DNA from: Azospirillum sp.
GTDB taxonomy: Bacteria > Pseudomonadota > Alphaproteobacteria > Azospirillales > Azospirillaceae
Direction: 5' to 3'
Length of the DNA: 44,520 nucleotides
Assembly: GCA_027486405.1 (NCBI GenBank)
Contig: JAIXPD010000012.1
Location: forward strand, 1-44,520
The position numbers were made by a program, and so were the translations under genes. The notes under the pieces are model-generated. The model did no database searches. It was not told the origin of the DNA and saw only the letters and a program-made list of their open reading frames with translations. Below are positions 24,333-33,627 of this stretch, one piece after another (the stretch's first letter is position 1; each line of letters starts with the position of its first letter).

Positions 24333-24387
24333 CGGCCAGCCCAGGATGACATGACCAACAGGTCAACACATCATCCCGGACTGGCCG
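24333..24387. terminator. Nested, probably bidirectional terminator downstream of valS
   Basis: The outer arms 24333-24349 and 24371-24387 pair over 17 positions with two mismatches or G-T pairs; an inner stem TGACC/GGTCA also forms. On the minus strand T8 follows (24331-24324), ending valS transcripts. On the plus strand TTTTT follows at 24388, which would stop transcription coming from the accessory block. Confidence 0.75.
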
Positions 24388-24411
24388 TTTTTCGTCACCA
24401 GAAGAGCGTCG

Positions 24412-27060
24412 TTACGCCCCCAGCATCTCCAGCGCCTTTTGCAGCTTGTCGCGGGCCTGGGCGGCGGTGTCGCGGCGGTCGCGCTGCTCCTCGATCACCT
24501 CGTCCGGGGCCTTGGCGACGAACTGTTCGTTCGACAGCTTGGCGTCGATCTTCTTGATCTCGCCGGACAGCTTGTCGATCTCCTTGGTCAGGCGCGCCCG
24601 CTCCTTGTCGAGATCGACGATGCCCTCCAGCGGCAGGACCAGCGTGGCTTCGTCCTGCACGGCCTGGACCGCGCTTTTCGGCGTCGGGCCGACCAGCGGT
24701 TCGACGCTCGACAGGCGGGCCATGCGCAGGATCAGGTCGCGGTGGGTGTCCAGCCGCGCCAGGCTGCCCGCGTTGGCGTCCTTCAGCTTCAGCTCGATCT
24801 GCGCGGCGGGCGGCACGTTCATTTCCGAGCGCATCGACCGGACGGAGGTGATGAGACGCACCACCCAGTTCATTTCATCGCGCGCCGCCGCATCGACCAG
24901 CTCGGCCCCATAGACCGGCCATTCCGCCGAAATCAGGCGGTTGGCGCGGGCGGGGGACAGTTGCTCCCACAGCTCTTCGGTGATGTAGGGCATCATCGGG
25001 TGGAGCACATGCAGGATCTGGTCGAGCACCCAGGCGGTGGTCGCGCGGGTTTCCGCCTTCGCCGCCTCGTCCGACCCGGCCAGGATCGGCTTGGTGAACT
25101 CCATGTACCAGTCGCAGAAATTGCCCCAGGTGAACTGGTAGGCCGCGTTGGCCGCCTCGTTGAACTTGTAGGCGTCGATGGCCTCGGCCACCTTGCGGGC
25201 GGCGTCGGCCAGTTCGCCGACGATCCAGCGGTTGACCGTCTGCGTCAGCCCGACCGGGCGGTAGCCCGCCACCGGCTCGCAGCCGTTCATCTGGCAATAG
25301 CGCGCGGCGTTCCACAGCTTCGTCGCAAAGTTGCGGTAGCCCTCGACCCGGTTGACCGCCAGCTTGATGTCGCGGCCCTGGGCGGCCATCGCCGACAGGG
25401 TGAAGCGCAGAGCGTCGGTCCCGTATTCGCCGATGATCTCCAGCGGGTCGATGACGTTGCCCTTCGACTTCGACATCTTCTGCCCCTTTTCGTCGCGGAC
25501 GAGGGCGTGGATGTAGACGGTGCGGAAGGGCACATCCTTCATGAAATGCAGGCCCATCATCATCATCCGGGCGACCCAGAAAAAGATGATGTCAAAGCCC
25601 GTCACCAGAACGTCGGTGGGGTAATAGCGCGCCAGTTCCGGCGTTTCATCGGGCCAACCCAGCGTCGAGAAGGGCCACAGCGCCGACGAGAACCAGGTGT
25701 CGAGCACGTCGGGGTCGCGCGTCAGTTCGACGTCGGAGCCGTAATGTTTCGCGGCGGCGGCACGGGCGGCGGCCTCCGTCTCTTCGACGAAGAAGGTCCC
25801 ATCCGGGCCGTACCAGGCCGGAATCTGATGGCCCCACCAGATCTGGCGGCTGATGCACCAGGGCTGGATGTTGCGCATCCACTCGTAATAGGTGTTTTCC
25901 CACTGCTTGGGCACGAACACCGTCTTGCCGGTCTCCACCGCCTCGATGGCGGGTTTGGCCAGGGTGGCGGCGTCGACATACCACTGATCGGTCAGCCAGG
26001 GTTCGATGGCCACGCCGGAACGGTCGCCGTGCGGGACCATGTGGGTGTGCGGCTCGATCTTTTCCAGAAGCTCCAGGGCTTCCAGTTCGGCGATGATCTT
26101 TTTGCGCGCCTCGTACCGGTCGAGGCCCTGGTAGGCCTCCGGCACGTTGTCGTTCAGGCGGGCGTCGCGGTCGAGGATGTTGATCGCCTCAAGATTGCAG
26201 CGCTTGCCGACCTCGAAATCGTTGAAATCGTGCGCCGGGGTGATCTTGACCGCGCCCGATCCGGTGGCCGGATCGGCGTATTCGTCGCCGACGATGGGAA
26301 TCAGGCGACCGACCAGCGGCAGGCGGACATGCTTGCCGATCAAATCCTTGTAACGCTCATCCTCGGGATGCACGGCGACACCGGTGTCGCCCAGCATGGT
26401 TTCCGGTCGGGTGGTCGCCACGACGATGAAACGGCCCTCCTCCCCGTCAATCGGGTAGCGGAAGTGCCAGAGGTTGCCCTTGATCTCCTTCTGCTCCACC
26501 TCCAGGTCGGAAATGGCGGTGTGCAGCTTGGGATCCCAATTGACCAGCCGCTTGTCCTTGTAGATCAGGCCCTGGCGGTGCAGCTCGACGAACACCTTGG
26601 CGACGGCGCGCGACAGCCCGTCGTCCATGGTGAAACGCTCCTTCGCCCAATCGGGGGAGGCCCCCAGGCGGCGCAGCTGGCGGGTGATGGTCCCGCCCGA
26701 TTCGGCCTTCCACTCCCACACCTTGCCGATGAAGGCGTCGCGGCCGAAATCATGGCGCGTCTTGCCCTCCTTGGCGAGGTTGCGTTCCACCACCATCTGC
26801 GTGGCGATGCCCGCGTGATCGGTTCCCGGCTGCCACAGCGCGTCGCGCCGCCGCATGCGGTTGTAGCGGACCAGCACGTCCTGCACGGTGAAGGTCAGGG
26901 CGTGGCCCATGTGCAGGCTGCCGGTGACGTTCGGCGGCGGCATCATGATGGTGTAGGGCGTGGCGTTCGACCGCGTGTCGGCGGCAAAGGCGCCCGACTC
27001 TTCCCACAGGCGGTAGTGCTTTTCCTCGACCTCGGCGGGTCGGTACGTCTTTTCCAACAT
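24412..27060 (-). CDS. valS: Valyl-tRNA synthetase
   Basis: Class I enzyme charging tRNA-Val, with an editing domain that clears mischarged threonine. The protein has 882 residues from [20 protein letters not shown]. The HIGH-type motif is [14 protein letters not shown] (about 40-53), and KMSKSKGN lies at about 525-532. The anticodon-binding domain follows, and a C-terminal coiled coil is rich in Glu, Lys and Arg ([20 protein letters not shown]). The codon directly before the ATG is a GTG, giving a possible one-residue longer start. It is preceded by popZ with a 67-base gap and no terminator, so the two may share a transcript. Confidence 0.98.
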   Translation of the reverse strand: MLEKTYRPAEVEEKHYRLWEESGAFAADTRSNATPYTIMMPPPNVTGSLHMGHALTFTVQDVLVRYNRMRRRDALWQPGTDHAGIATQMVVERNLAKEGKTRHDFGRDAFIGKVWEWKAESGGTITRQLRRLGASPDWAKERFTMDDGLSRAVAKVFVELHRQGLIYKDKRLVNWDPKLHTAISDLEVEQKEIKGNLWHFRYPIDGEEGRFIVVATTRPETMLGDTGVAVHPEDERYKDLIGKHVRLPLVGRLIPIVGDEYADPATGSGAVKITPAHDFNDFEVGKRCNLEAINILDRDARLNDNVPEAYQGLDRYEARKKIIAELEALELLEKIEPHTHMVPHGDRSGVAIEPWLTDQWYVDAATLAKPAIEAVETGKTVFVPKQWENTYYEWMRNIQPWCISRQIWWGHQIPAWYGPDGTFFVEETEAAARAAAAKHYGSDVELTRDPDVLDTWFSSALWPFSTLGWPDETPELARYYPTDVLVTGFDIIFFWVARMMMMGLHFMKDVPFRTVYIHALVRDEKGQKMSKSKGNVIDPLEIIGEYGTDALRFTLSAMAAQGRDIKLAVNRVEGYRNFATKLWNAARYCQMNGCEPVAGYRPVGLTQTVNRWIVGELADAARKVAEAIDAYKFNEAANAAYQFTWGNFCDWYMEFTKPILAGSDEAAKAETRATTAWVLDQILHVLHPMMPYITEELWEQLSPARANRLISAEWPVYGAELVDAAARDEMNWVVRLITSVRSMRSEMNVPPAAQIELKLKDANAGSLARLDTHRDLILRMARLSSVEPLVGPTPKSAVQAVQDEATLVLPLEGIVDLDKERARLTKEIDKLSGEIKKIDAKLSNEQFVAKAPDEVIEEQRDRRDTAAQARDKLQKALEMLGA

Positions 27061-27127
27061 CACCCGAAACTTTCGCTCAGCGTCTCAAACAGGGGACCAA
27101 ACGGGGCGGCGCAGGGCCGCCCGCTCC

Positions 27128-27823
27128 TTAAAATTTCTGCGACCGGCGGATCATGCGGTCGATTTCCTGCTGCACCAGCCGTTCGACGACGGTCGGCAGA
27201 TTTTCATCCAACCATTCCTTCAACAGCGGCTTCAGCAATTCGCGCACGACCTCCTCCACCGTGCGGATGCCGATGGGCATCGGACCGATGGACAGATCGT
27301 CGCCCAACTCACGCGCCAGATGGGTCAGATGGTGCGACGCGTCATCGGCGGTGCGGCGGGAGATCAGGCCGTCGTCGTCGGCCACCATCCGGCGGCGCGG
27401 GCGCGGCGGCGGCGGCGGCTCGTCGTCTTCGAAATCATCGAAGGCGGGCGGCGGCGGCGGCGACCGGCGGCGGGGCGGCGGCGGCGGCGGTTCCGGCTCC
27501 TCGAACGCCATCGTCGGCGGGTCGGGAAAGGTCGGTTCGTCCTTCCACGGATCCGGGTCCGGCGCGCCGAAATCCGGCATGCTGGGAATCGGATCGTCAT
27601 CGACCATCTGGGTCAATTCGAGCACGTCGTCGTCGTCCTCCTCCATCATCGGCGGAGGGGGTGGCGGCGGCGGAGGCGGTGGGGGCGGCGGAGGGGGCGG
27701 CGGCGGCGGAGGGGCCGCCGCAGGGGCGTCCGTCTTCGGCGCATCGCCATCCTCGGAAATGATCCGACGAATGGAGGCGAGGATCTCCTCCATCGATGGT
27801 TCTTGTTGGCCCTTATCGCTCAT
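27128..27823 (-). CDS. popZ: Polar organizing protein PopZ (DUF2497)
   Basis: PopZ forms a polymeric microdomain at the cell pole that anchors the chromosome origin and recruits cell-cycle proteins. The protein has 231 residues from MSDKGQQEPS. The N-terminal binding helix MEEILASIRRIISEDGD (11-27) is nearly identical to the family signature. A long proline stretch starts at about residue 38, and the middle is acidic and proline-rich. The C-terminal oligomerisation helices include TVEEVVRELLKPLLKEWLDE, then NLPTVVERLVQQEIDRMIRR. The gene lies upstream of valS, as in many alphaproteobacteria. The linker differs from Caulobacter PopZ in being unusually proline-rich. Confidence 0.9.
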   Translation of the reverse strand: MSDKGQQEPSMEEILASIRRIISEDGDAPKTDAPAAAPPPPPPPPPPPPPPPPPPPPPMMEEDDDDVLELTQMVDDDPIPSMPDFGAPDPDPWKDEPTFPDPPTMAFEEPEPPPPPPRRRSPPPPPAFDDFEDDEPPPPPRPRRRMVADDDGLISRRTADDASHHLTHLARELGDDLSIGPMPIGIRTVEEVVRELLKPLLKEWLDENLPTVVERLVQQEIDRMIRRSQKF

Positions 27824-27888
27824 CGTGGCAACCCAAGACGTCAACCTGCCACGAACCTAGGGCAGACCCGGACAAAAAGCCACAATAC

Positions 27889-27916
27889 AAAAACGGCCCG
27901 CTTTCGCGGGCCGTTT
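27889..27916 (-). terminator. Rho-independent terminator after tolC
   Basis: AAACGGCCCGC/GCGGGCCGTTT form an 11-bp perfect stem with a 4-base loop (27916-27891 on the minus strand), with T5 across 27893-27889. It ends the pcm-rhodanese-tolC unit before popZ. Confidence 0.85.
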
Positions 27917-27935
27917 CAAACGATCACTCACCCGA

Positions 27936-29327
27936 TCATTCGACCGAGGTGCCGATCCATTTTCCGCGCGTTTTGTCGTAGTTCGCCTGCGGATCGTAAT
28001 ACTCAACCGGCAAATTCAGGTGCTGCGCCGTCAATTGGCCGGTGGCCGACACGACGTTGAAGGACGCGACCATCTCGTCACGCTGGGCGCGGACCAGATT
28101 GACACGACCGTTCAGCAGTTCCTGTTCCTGGTTCAGCACGTCGAGAACGGTGCGGGAGCCGACCTGCGCCTCCTGACGGACGCCGTCCAAGGCGATCTGC
28201 GCCGCCTTGATCTGCGCCGAATAGGATTCGATGCTGGCCCGCGCGGTTTGCAGCGACTGCCACGCGCTGATGGCGCTTTCCACCACCTGACGGCGCGATT
28301 CCTCGATCTGGATGCGGGCCTGATTCGCCGTCTGCTTGGCCTCCCGGACCTGGGCTTCGGGCAAACCGGCCTGATAGATCGGAACCGTGACCTGGGCGGT
28401 GATCGACGCGCTGTCCGTCCGCTTGATCTCAACGCCCGACGAACGGCCGGGATCGAGCGTGCGGGTGGCGGTGGCCGACAGGCCGACCGACGGCAGCAGC
28501 TTGCCATATTGCTGGTCGACCGCCGCCTGCTGGGCCGATTCCGTGTAGGTCGCCGCCAGCACGTTGGGGTTGTTGGAGCGGGCCAGCTCGACCAGATCGT
28601 CCAGCGTCTTCGGCAGCTTGAAGGACGGCTTCGGGGCCTTCAGATTGCCCGGGGCGGCACCGATGATGCGCTCGTAGGTCGCACGGGCGGCCTTGAGCTG
28701 GCCTTCGGCCGAGATCTTGGTCGCCACGGCCAAGGCCAGACGCGACTCGGATTGGCTGACGTCGGTGCGGGTGTATTCGCCCACACGGAAACGGTCGCGG
28801 GCGGCGTCGAGCTGGCGGCGCAGCACCTGCTCGTTGTTGGCCTGAAGCTGATAGACCGCCTGATACTGCACCACATCCAGGTACGCCTGGGCGGCGCTGA
28901 GCAGGATCGATTGTTCGCTGGCGATCAGGCTGGCGCGCTGCGCCTCCACCAGACGTTCCGCACGGCGCACGCCCGGGGCGACGGTGGGATCGTAGATCGG
29001 CTGCGAGGCGGTCAGGCTGGCCGCCTTGGAGTTCGTTTCCGCGCCGCTCGATCCACCGCTGAAGGTGCTTTCGTTGGCGGATCGGGTGACGCCAAAGGTG
29101 GCGCGGGCGGTCGGGCGGTAGCCGGACAAAGCCTGCGGCACGCTTTCGTCCACCGCGCGCAGACGGGCGCGTTGCGCGCCCAGCGTCGGGTTGCTCGCGT
29201 AGGCCTGCGCCAGCGCCTGTTCCAGCGACTGGGACCAGGCAACGCCCGAACCGCCGCACAGGGTGGCGGTCAGCGTCAGGGCCGTGGCCAGGCAGTGGCG
29301 CGCAAAACGGCTTTGCACAGTCATCAT
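27936..29327 (-). CDS. tolC: TolC family outer membrane channel
   Basis: Trimeric outer-membrane and periplasmic channel for type I secretion and multidrug efflux. The protein has 463 residues with a signal peptide of about 30 residues (LATALTLTATLCGGSGVAWS). It has the two-fold repeated OEP structure: the first SLEQALAQAYASNPTLGAQR region, the mid repeat LDDLVELARSNNPNVLAATY, and GSRTVLDVLNQEQELLNGRV near the end, a strong TolC signature. Its start overlaps the rhodanese stop (TGATG), so it is translationally coupled. It belongs to the pcm-rhodanese-tolC order typical of alphaproteobacteria. Confidence 0.95.
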   Translation of the reverse strand: MMTVQSRFARHCLATALTLTATLCGGSGVAWSQSLEQALAQAYASNPTLGAQRARLRAVDESVPQALSGYRPTARATFGVTRSANESTFSGGSSGAETNSKAASLTASQPIYDPTVAPGVRRAERLVEAQRASLIASEQSILLSAAQAYLDVVQYQAVYQLQANNEQVLRRQLDAARDRFRVGEYTRTDVSQSESRLALAVATKISAEGQLKAARATYERIIGAAPGNLKAPKPSFKLPKTLDDLVELARSNNPNVLAATYTESAQQAAVDQQYGKLLPSVGLSATATRTLDPGRSSGVEIKRTDSASITAQVTVPIYQAGLPEAQVREAKQTANQARIQIEESRRQVVESAISAWQSLQTARASIESYSAQIKAAQIALDGVRQEAQVGSRTVLDVLNQEQELLNGRVNLVRAQRDEMVASFNVVSATGQLTAQHLNLPVEYYDPQANYDKTRGKWIGTSVE

Positions 29328-29653
29328 CAATAGACCTTCATGTTCGGGTCAATTCGGCGCGCCCAGGAATCCACGCCGCCATCAAGGTTGATGGCGCGAT
29401 CAAAGCCCTGGGACCGCAGCCACATCGTGACCTGCGCGCTGCGCCCGCCGTGATGGCACACAACAACGATGTCGCGATCGGTCGGCAGCTCCGCCACCCG
29501 TCCCGGCACGCTGTGCATCGGAATCAGGGCGCTGCCGTCGATCGCGCACAGATCGTGTTCCCACGTTTCGCGCACGTCCAAAAGGAACAGGTCGTCCCCC
29601 GCCTGGCGGCGGCGGTCCAACTCCTCAACCTCGATCTCGAACGGCACCGACAT
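29327..29653 (-). CDS. Single-domain rhodanese-like protein
   Basis: The 108-residue cytoplasmic protein is one rhodanese domain. The active-site loop CHHGGRS puts the catalytic Cys at 66, with LLDVRETWEHDLCAIDGS (25-42) and the C-terminal GFDRAINLDGGVDSWA. Such proteins carry sulfur as a persulfide on Cys; the acceptor here is unknown. The ATG at 29653 is preferred, with a GTG three codons earlier as an alternative. It is sandwiched between pcm-like and tolC genes and overlaps the latter by one base. Confidence 0.92.
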   Translation of the reverse strand: MSVPFEIEVEELDRRRQAGDDLFLLDVRETWEHDLCAIDGSALIPMHSVPGRVAELPTDRDIVVVCHHGGRSAQVTMWLRSQGFDRAINLDGGVDSWARRIDPNMKVY

Positions 29654-29738
29654 GGAATCCACTTTCGCGCAAGTCTGAGCGTGACGGTAACGCAGAACCG
29701 TTCAAATGTGAACTGGACGGTTTAGTCCAAAGCCGTCA

Positions 29739-30395
29739 TCAGAACACAAACGACGCTTTTTTCTCAAAACCGGGCAGCGCGTGGGGCTGGGCTTCGAACA
29801 GAACGCGGCTGGACAGCACCCCGGCCACCCGCTGGAACAGGCGAACCTCGCCGACTCCGCGCGCGTCGTGGACGATGGCGACCAGACGCCCATCCTCGGC
29901 CAACTGGTCGGCCAGCGCCGCCGGAAGCTGCGGAATCGTCCCTTCAACGACGATGACGTCGTAGGGGCCGCCCTCGGCGTGGCCAGCGGCGAGCGGGCCG
30001 GTGATGACGGTGGCGTTGGTGATGCCCTGCGCGGCAAGGGCGGCGGTGGCCCCGGCGGTCAGCCCGGCGTCGCTGTCCAGACCGACGACCGACGCCGCCA
30101 GCTTGGCCAGGATCGCGGTGGAGTAGCCACCGGCGCAACCGACGTCGAGCACGCGGTCGGTCGCCTGCACGCCGAGATATTGCAGCATGCGGGCAAACAC
30201 CATCGGTTCCAGCAGATAGCGCCCGTTGCCGATCGGCAGATCGTCGTCAACATAGGCCACGCCGCGCGCCGATTCGGGCACGAAGGCTTCCCGGGGCGTT
30301 TCGGACAGGGCATCGACGAGGCGATGGTCCGTGACCTTGTTCGGACGAATCTGTCCCTCGACCATGAAGAAGCGGGCGGCGGCGAAATCGGTCAT
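29739..30395 (-). CDS. Protein-L-isoaspartate O-methyltransferase family protein
   Basis: A SAM-dependent methyltransferase of 218 residues related to Pcm, which repairs isoaspartyl residues in damaged proteins. Motif I is VLDVGCAGGYSTAILAKLA, with GNGRYLLEPMVFARMLQYL before it, and IVVEGTIPQLPAALADQL is the post-motif strand. The start MTDFAAARFFMVEGQIRPNK is typical of the alphaproteobacterial branch, which is shorter than enterobacterial Pcm and whose repair activity is less certain. It is the first gene of the unit with the rhodanese gene and tolC. Confidence 0.88.
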   Translation of the reverse strand: MTDFAAARFFMVEGQIRPNKVTDHRLVDALSETPREAFVPESARGVAYVDDDLPIGNGRYLLEPMVFARMLQYLGVQATDRVLDVGCAGGYSTAILAKLAASVVGLDSDAGLTAGATAALAAQGITNATVITGPLAAGHAEGGPYDVIVVEGTIPQLPAALADQLAEDGRLVAIVHDARGVGEVRLFQRVAGVLSSRVLFEAQPHALPGFEKKASFVF

Positions 30396-30655
30396 GGCGG
30401 TCGCTTATGGCTTTGTTGTGACGGCACGGGCACCAAAGCCGAACATCGGACGGCTTCCTGCCAACGTGTTTGTATAGCCGGAAAACCCACAAAAACACAA
30501 CGCTGCACCGCAAGCCTCAGGGCACAGAGGGCGGTCATGGCTTCGCCGTTGCGCATGCGTCGCACGGGCATTGGCGCGCGGGGGCAAGTCGGCTACAGTG
30601 CCGCCCGCCTTTTCCTATGGCGTCCCTGGGGTCCGGGGGCGGAATGCCGGGAATC
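30396..30655. other. Gene-free divergent region upstream of rlpA
   Basis: The first 260 bases of a 333-base gap between the pcm-like gene (minus) and rlpA (plus). It must hold both promoters. A TATAG near 30473 is the only AT-rich core I noticed; no confident promoter pair and no gene. Confidence 0.35.
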
Positions 30656-30703
30656 GGACCACACGGGCACCGGACCACATGGGCACCGGACCACACGGGC
30701 ACA
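30656..30703 (+). repeat. Three 16-base tandem repeats upstream of rlpA
   Basis: GGACCACACGGGCACC, GGACCACATGGGCACC and GGACCACACGGGCACA follow one another without gaps, ending 25 bases before the rlpA start codon. Confidence 0.85.
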
Positions 30704-30728
30704 GGGCAAGGACACAGAGTTGTTGGTG

Positions 30729-31685
30729 ATGACGCGCGCAGGCAGGCTGACAAAGGCGATCGCGCTGATCGGCGCGATGACGCTTTCCGCCTGCGTGCAG
30801 CAGCGCGGCGACGGGACCAGCCTGCCGACCAGCGGCGTCTACACGGTGGGATCGCCCTATCAGGTCAACGGCGTCTGGTACTACCCGGCGGAAGACTATT
30901 CCTATGATGAAACGGGTCTGGCGTCGGTGGCCGAACCCGACTCCGGCGGGCGGGTGCTGGCCAACGGCGAGATCTTCGACCCGGCGGAGCTGACGGCGGC
31001 GCACAAGACCCTGCCGATCCCCAGCCTGGCCCGCGTCGTCAATCTGGACAACGGGCGCATGGTGGTGGTGCGGATCAACGACCGTGGCCCGCCGATCAAC
31101 GGCCGCATGATCCAACTGTCGCCGCGCGGCGCGCAATTGCTGGGCTTCGACCATTCCGGCGTCGGCAAGGTGCGGGTGCAGATCCTGGCGGAGGAAAGCC
31201 GCGCCATCGCGGCGGCCGCGCGCCAGGGAACCCCGGCGGCCATCCTGGCCAAGACCGACGGCCCCGCGCCCAAGGCCGCCCCGCGCGGCGCGGTGGAGGC
31301 CAACGCCCCCGGCGCTGGCCCGACCGTGGGCAAGGCGGCGGCAACAAGCGTGGTCGGCAGCACCCCCGCCCCGCCCGCCAGCGTGGCGGGCACGGTGGTC
31401 GATGGCCGCTTCCTGCCCGCACCGGTGGTGGCGCAGGCCCCGGTGTCGGGCCGGGAACGGCTGTTCGTGCAGGTGGGATCGCCCGCCAACGCCGAGCGCG
31501 CCAACCAAATCCGCGCGCGGCTCACCGCGCTTGGCCAACCGGCCAGCGTCAGCAACACCGCCGTCGGCAAGCAGCGCCTGCAACGGGTGCGCGTCGGCCC
31601 CATCGACGGCGTGGACCGCGCCGACACCGTTCTCAACCAAATCATTCAGGCTGGCCTTACGGAAGCCAAAATCGTGATCGAATGA
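30729..31685 (+). CDS. rlpA: RlpA family septal lipoprotein with SPOR domain
   Basis: Outer-membrane lipoprotein of the septal ring; family members with activity are lytic transglycosylases acting on denuded glycan. The protein has 318 residues. The lipobox LSAC makes Cys22 the lipidated residue. The double-psi beta-barrel at about 65-150 has the signature LARVVNLDNGRMVVVRINDR and then GPPINGRMIQLS. An Ala/Pro-rich linker follows, and a C-terminal SPOR domain (about 240-318: RLFVQVGSPANAERANQIRA) binds septal peptidoglycan. It lies upstream of a D,D-carboxypeptidase gene, fitting a cell-wall pair. Confidence 0.93.
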   Translation: MTRAGRLTKAIALIGAMTLSACVQQRGDGTSLPTSGVYTVGSPYQVNGVWYYPAEDYSYDETGLASVAEPDSGGRVLANGEIFDPAELTAAHKTLPIPSLARVVNLDNGRMVVVRINDRGPPINGRMIQLSPRGAQLLGFDHSGVGKVRVQILAEESRAIAAAARQGTPAAILAKTDGPAPKAAPRGAVEANAPGAGPTVGKAAATSVVGSTPAPPASVAGTVVDGRFLPAPVVAQAPVSGRERLFVQVGSPANAERANQIRARLTALGQPASVSNTAVGKQRLQRVRVGPIDGVDRADTVLNQIIQAGLTEAKIVIE

Positions 31686-31732
31686 TCGTCGGAACCGGCG
31701 GGTCGATCATGTTCTCTCGGAGGGATGTTGCT

Positions 31733-32920
31733 ATGCACGCTGTTGTCGTTCGCACCGGCGCCGTGATCGGCTTGGCGGTCGCGCTGGCCTCGGCGGGGGT
31801 CGGGCTGGGAAGCGTCACCGGCTTTGGCGGGGTGGGAACGGCGCAGGCCGCCACCATCGACACCATCGCCAAACAGGCGATCCTGATCGATCTGACCTCG
31901 AACACCGTCCTGTTCGAAAAGAACGCCGACGAACGGATGGCCCCGTCGTCGATGAGCAAGATCATGACCGCCTATCTGGTGTTCGAGGCGATCAAGGGCG
32001 GCCGCCTGACCATGGACAGCACGCTGCCGGTGACGGAGCGCGCGTGGCGGATGCAAGGCTCCAAGATGTTCGTGGAGCTGCACAACAACATCAAGGTCGA
32101 TGACCTGCTGAAGGGCGTGATCGTCCAATCCGGCAACGACGCCTGCATCGTGCTGGCCGAGGGGCTGGCCGGGTCGGAATCGGCCTTTGCCGAACAGGCG
32201 ACCAAGCGGGCGAAGGAACTGGGGCTGCGCGGGACCAACCTGACCAACGCCACCGGCTGGCCCGATCCCAACCATTACATGACCGCCCGCGATCTGGCGC
32301 TGCTGGCCGAGCATCTGATCAAGGATTTCCCGGAATATTACCGGTACTACTCGATCCGCGAGTTCAAGTATCACGGCATCACCCAGGGCAACCGCAACCC
32401 GCTGCTGTACCGGGGCATGAATGTGGACGGGATGAAGACCGGCCACACCGAGGCCGGCGGCTATGGCCTGACCGCGTCGGGCGAGCGCGACGGGCGGCGG
32501 CTGCTGCTGGTGGTCAACGGCCTGCCCAGCATGCAGGCGCGCGCCGACGAATCGGCCCGGCTGATCGAATGGGGCTTCCGCGAATTCGCCACCTATTCCC
32601 TGTTCCGCAGCGGCGAAACCATCGAACAGGTGCCGGTGTGGATGGGCGACCAGGACACGGTCCCCGTCTCCGTCCCGCGCGACCTGAATGTGACGATGGC
32701 GCGCGCCGACCGCGCGGGCATGAAGGTGTCGCTGGTCAGCAACGCCCCGGTTTCCGCCCCGATCAAGAAGGGCGACGTCGTCGGCAAGGTGGTCATCACC
32801 GCCCCCGGCTTCCCCGGCAAGGAGGTTCCGGTCGTGGCCGCGCAGGATGTCGAGAAGCTGGGCTTCCTGGGCCGCGCCTTCGCGGCGGCGAGATACTTCG
32901 TCTTCGGCGCGAAGGGCTGA
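31733..32920 (+). CDS. D-alanyl-D-alanine carboxypeptidase (penicillin-binding protein 5/6 family)
   Basis: Trims the terminal D-Ala from peptidoglycan pentapeptides in the periplasm. The protein has 395 residues from the ATG at 31733, chosen for its GGAGGG ribosome site; ATGs at 31682 and 31709 lie further upstream. A signal peptide ends near AQAAT. Active-site motifs are SMSK (the SxxK nucleophile), SGN (VQSGNDACIVLAEG) and KTG (GMKTGHTEAGGYGL). The C-terminal PBP5-like domain is followed by an amphipathic end (LGRAFAAARYFVFGAKG) that can anchor it to the membrane. A dacC-type paralogue, but the exact symbol is not decidable. tmk follows after 5 bases. Confidence 0.94.
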   Translation: MHAVVVRTGAVIGLAVALASAGVGLGSVTGFGGVGTAQAATIDTIAKQAILIDLTSNTVLFEKNADERMAPSSMSKIMTAYLVFEAIKGGRLTMDSTLPVTERAWRMQGSKMFVELHNNIKVDDLLKGVIVQSGNDACIVLAEGLAGSESAFAEQATKRAKELGLRGTNLTNATGWPDPNHYMTARDLALLAEHLIKDFPEYYRYYSIREFKYHGITQGNRNPLLYRGMNVDGMKTGHTEAGGYGLTASGERDGRRLLLVVNGLPSMQARADESARLIEWGFREFATYSLFRSGETIEQVPVWMGDQDTVPVSVPRDLNVTMARADRAGMKVSLVSNAPVSAPIKKGDVVGKVVITAPGFPGKEVPVVAAQDVEKLGFLGRAFAAARYFVFGAKG

Positions 32921-32925
32921 GGCGG

Positions 32926-33627
32926 ATGAGCCGTGCCACAACGCTCGACGCGCCGATGACCGGCGCGCCGGAAAGCAACAGGAAGGGCCGCTTCATCACC
33001 CTGGAGGGTGGCGAAGGGGCGGGCAAGACCACGCAGGTCCGCCGTTTGACGGACAGCCTGCGCGCGCGCGGCCTGTCGGTCGTCACCACCCGCGAACCCG
33101 GCGGCTCCCAGGGGGCGGAGGAGATCCGCGCCCTGCTGGTGTCGGGCGACCCCGGCCGCTGGGGGGCCGTGACCGAAGCGCTGCTGCACACCGCCGCCCG
33201 CCGCGACCATCTGGAACGCAGCGTCTGGCCCGCGCTGGAGGCTGGACACTGGGTGCTGTGCGACCGTTTCTTTGACAGCACCATGGCCTATCAGGGCTAC
33301 GGGCTGGGGTTGGGGCGCGAGCGGATCGCGGCGTTGCAGGCGCTGGCGCTGGACGGTTTCCGCCCCGACCTGACGCTGATCCTCGACCTCGACGTGCGCA
33401 GCGGCCTGCGCCGCGCCGCCGCGCGGGCGGGGGGCGAGGACCGCTATGAACGGATGGACATCGGCTTTCACGAGCGGCTGCGCGACGGCTTCCGCGACAT
33501 CGCCGCCCGCGAGCCGGAACGCTGCGCCGTGATCGACGCCGACGCCGACCTCGACACGGTGCAGGCGCGGGTGTGGGACGCGGTGACGGCCCGGCTGCCC
33601 GTTCCCACCGGGACCGCCGCGCCGTGA
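32926..33627 (+). CDS. tmk: Thymidylate kinase
   Basis: Phosphorylates dTMP to dTDP for DNA synthesis. The protein has 233 residues. The P-loop is GGEGAGKTTQ (28-37), TREPGGSQGAEEIR follows, then the CDRFFDSTMAYQGYG region with the DR motif, and a LID with RAGGEDRYERMDIGFHERL. The N-terminus has about 20 extra residues ahead of GRFITLEGG; an internal Met at residue 11 is a possible alternative start. It lies 5 bases after the carboxypeptidase gene and overlaps holB at GTGA, the common tmk-holB coupling. Confidence 0.96.
   Translation: MSRATTLDAPMTGAPESNRKGRFITLEGGEGAGKTTQVRRLTDSLRARGLSVVTTREPGGSQGAEEIRALLVSGDPGRWGAVTEALLHTAARRDHLERSVWPALEAGHWVLCDRFFDSTMAYQGYGLGLGRERIAALQALALDGFRPDLTLILDLDVRSGLRRAAARAGGEDRYERMDIGFHERLRDGFRDIAAREPERCAVIDADADLDTVQARVWDAVTARLPVPTGTAAP

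Noticed and set aside
24439..27762. 1107-codon plus-strand open frame
   Set aside because: It is the antisense of valS and popZ, Arg/Gly/Asp-rich, and is kept open only by high GC content.
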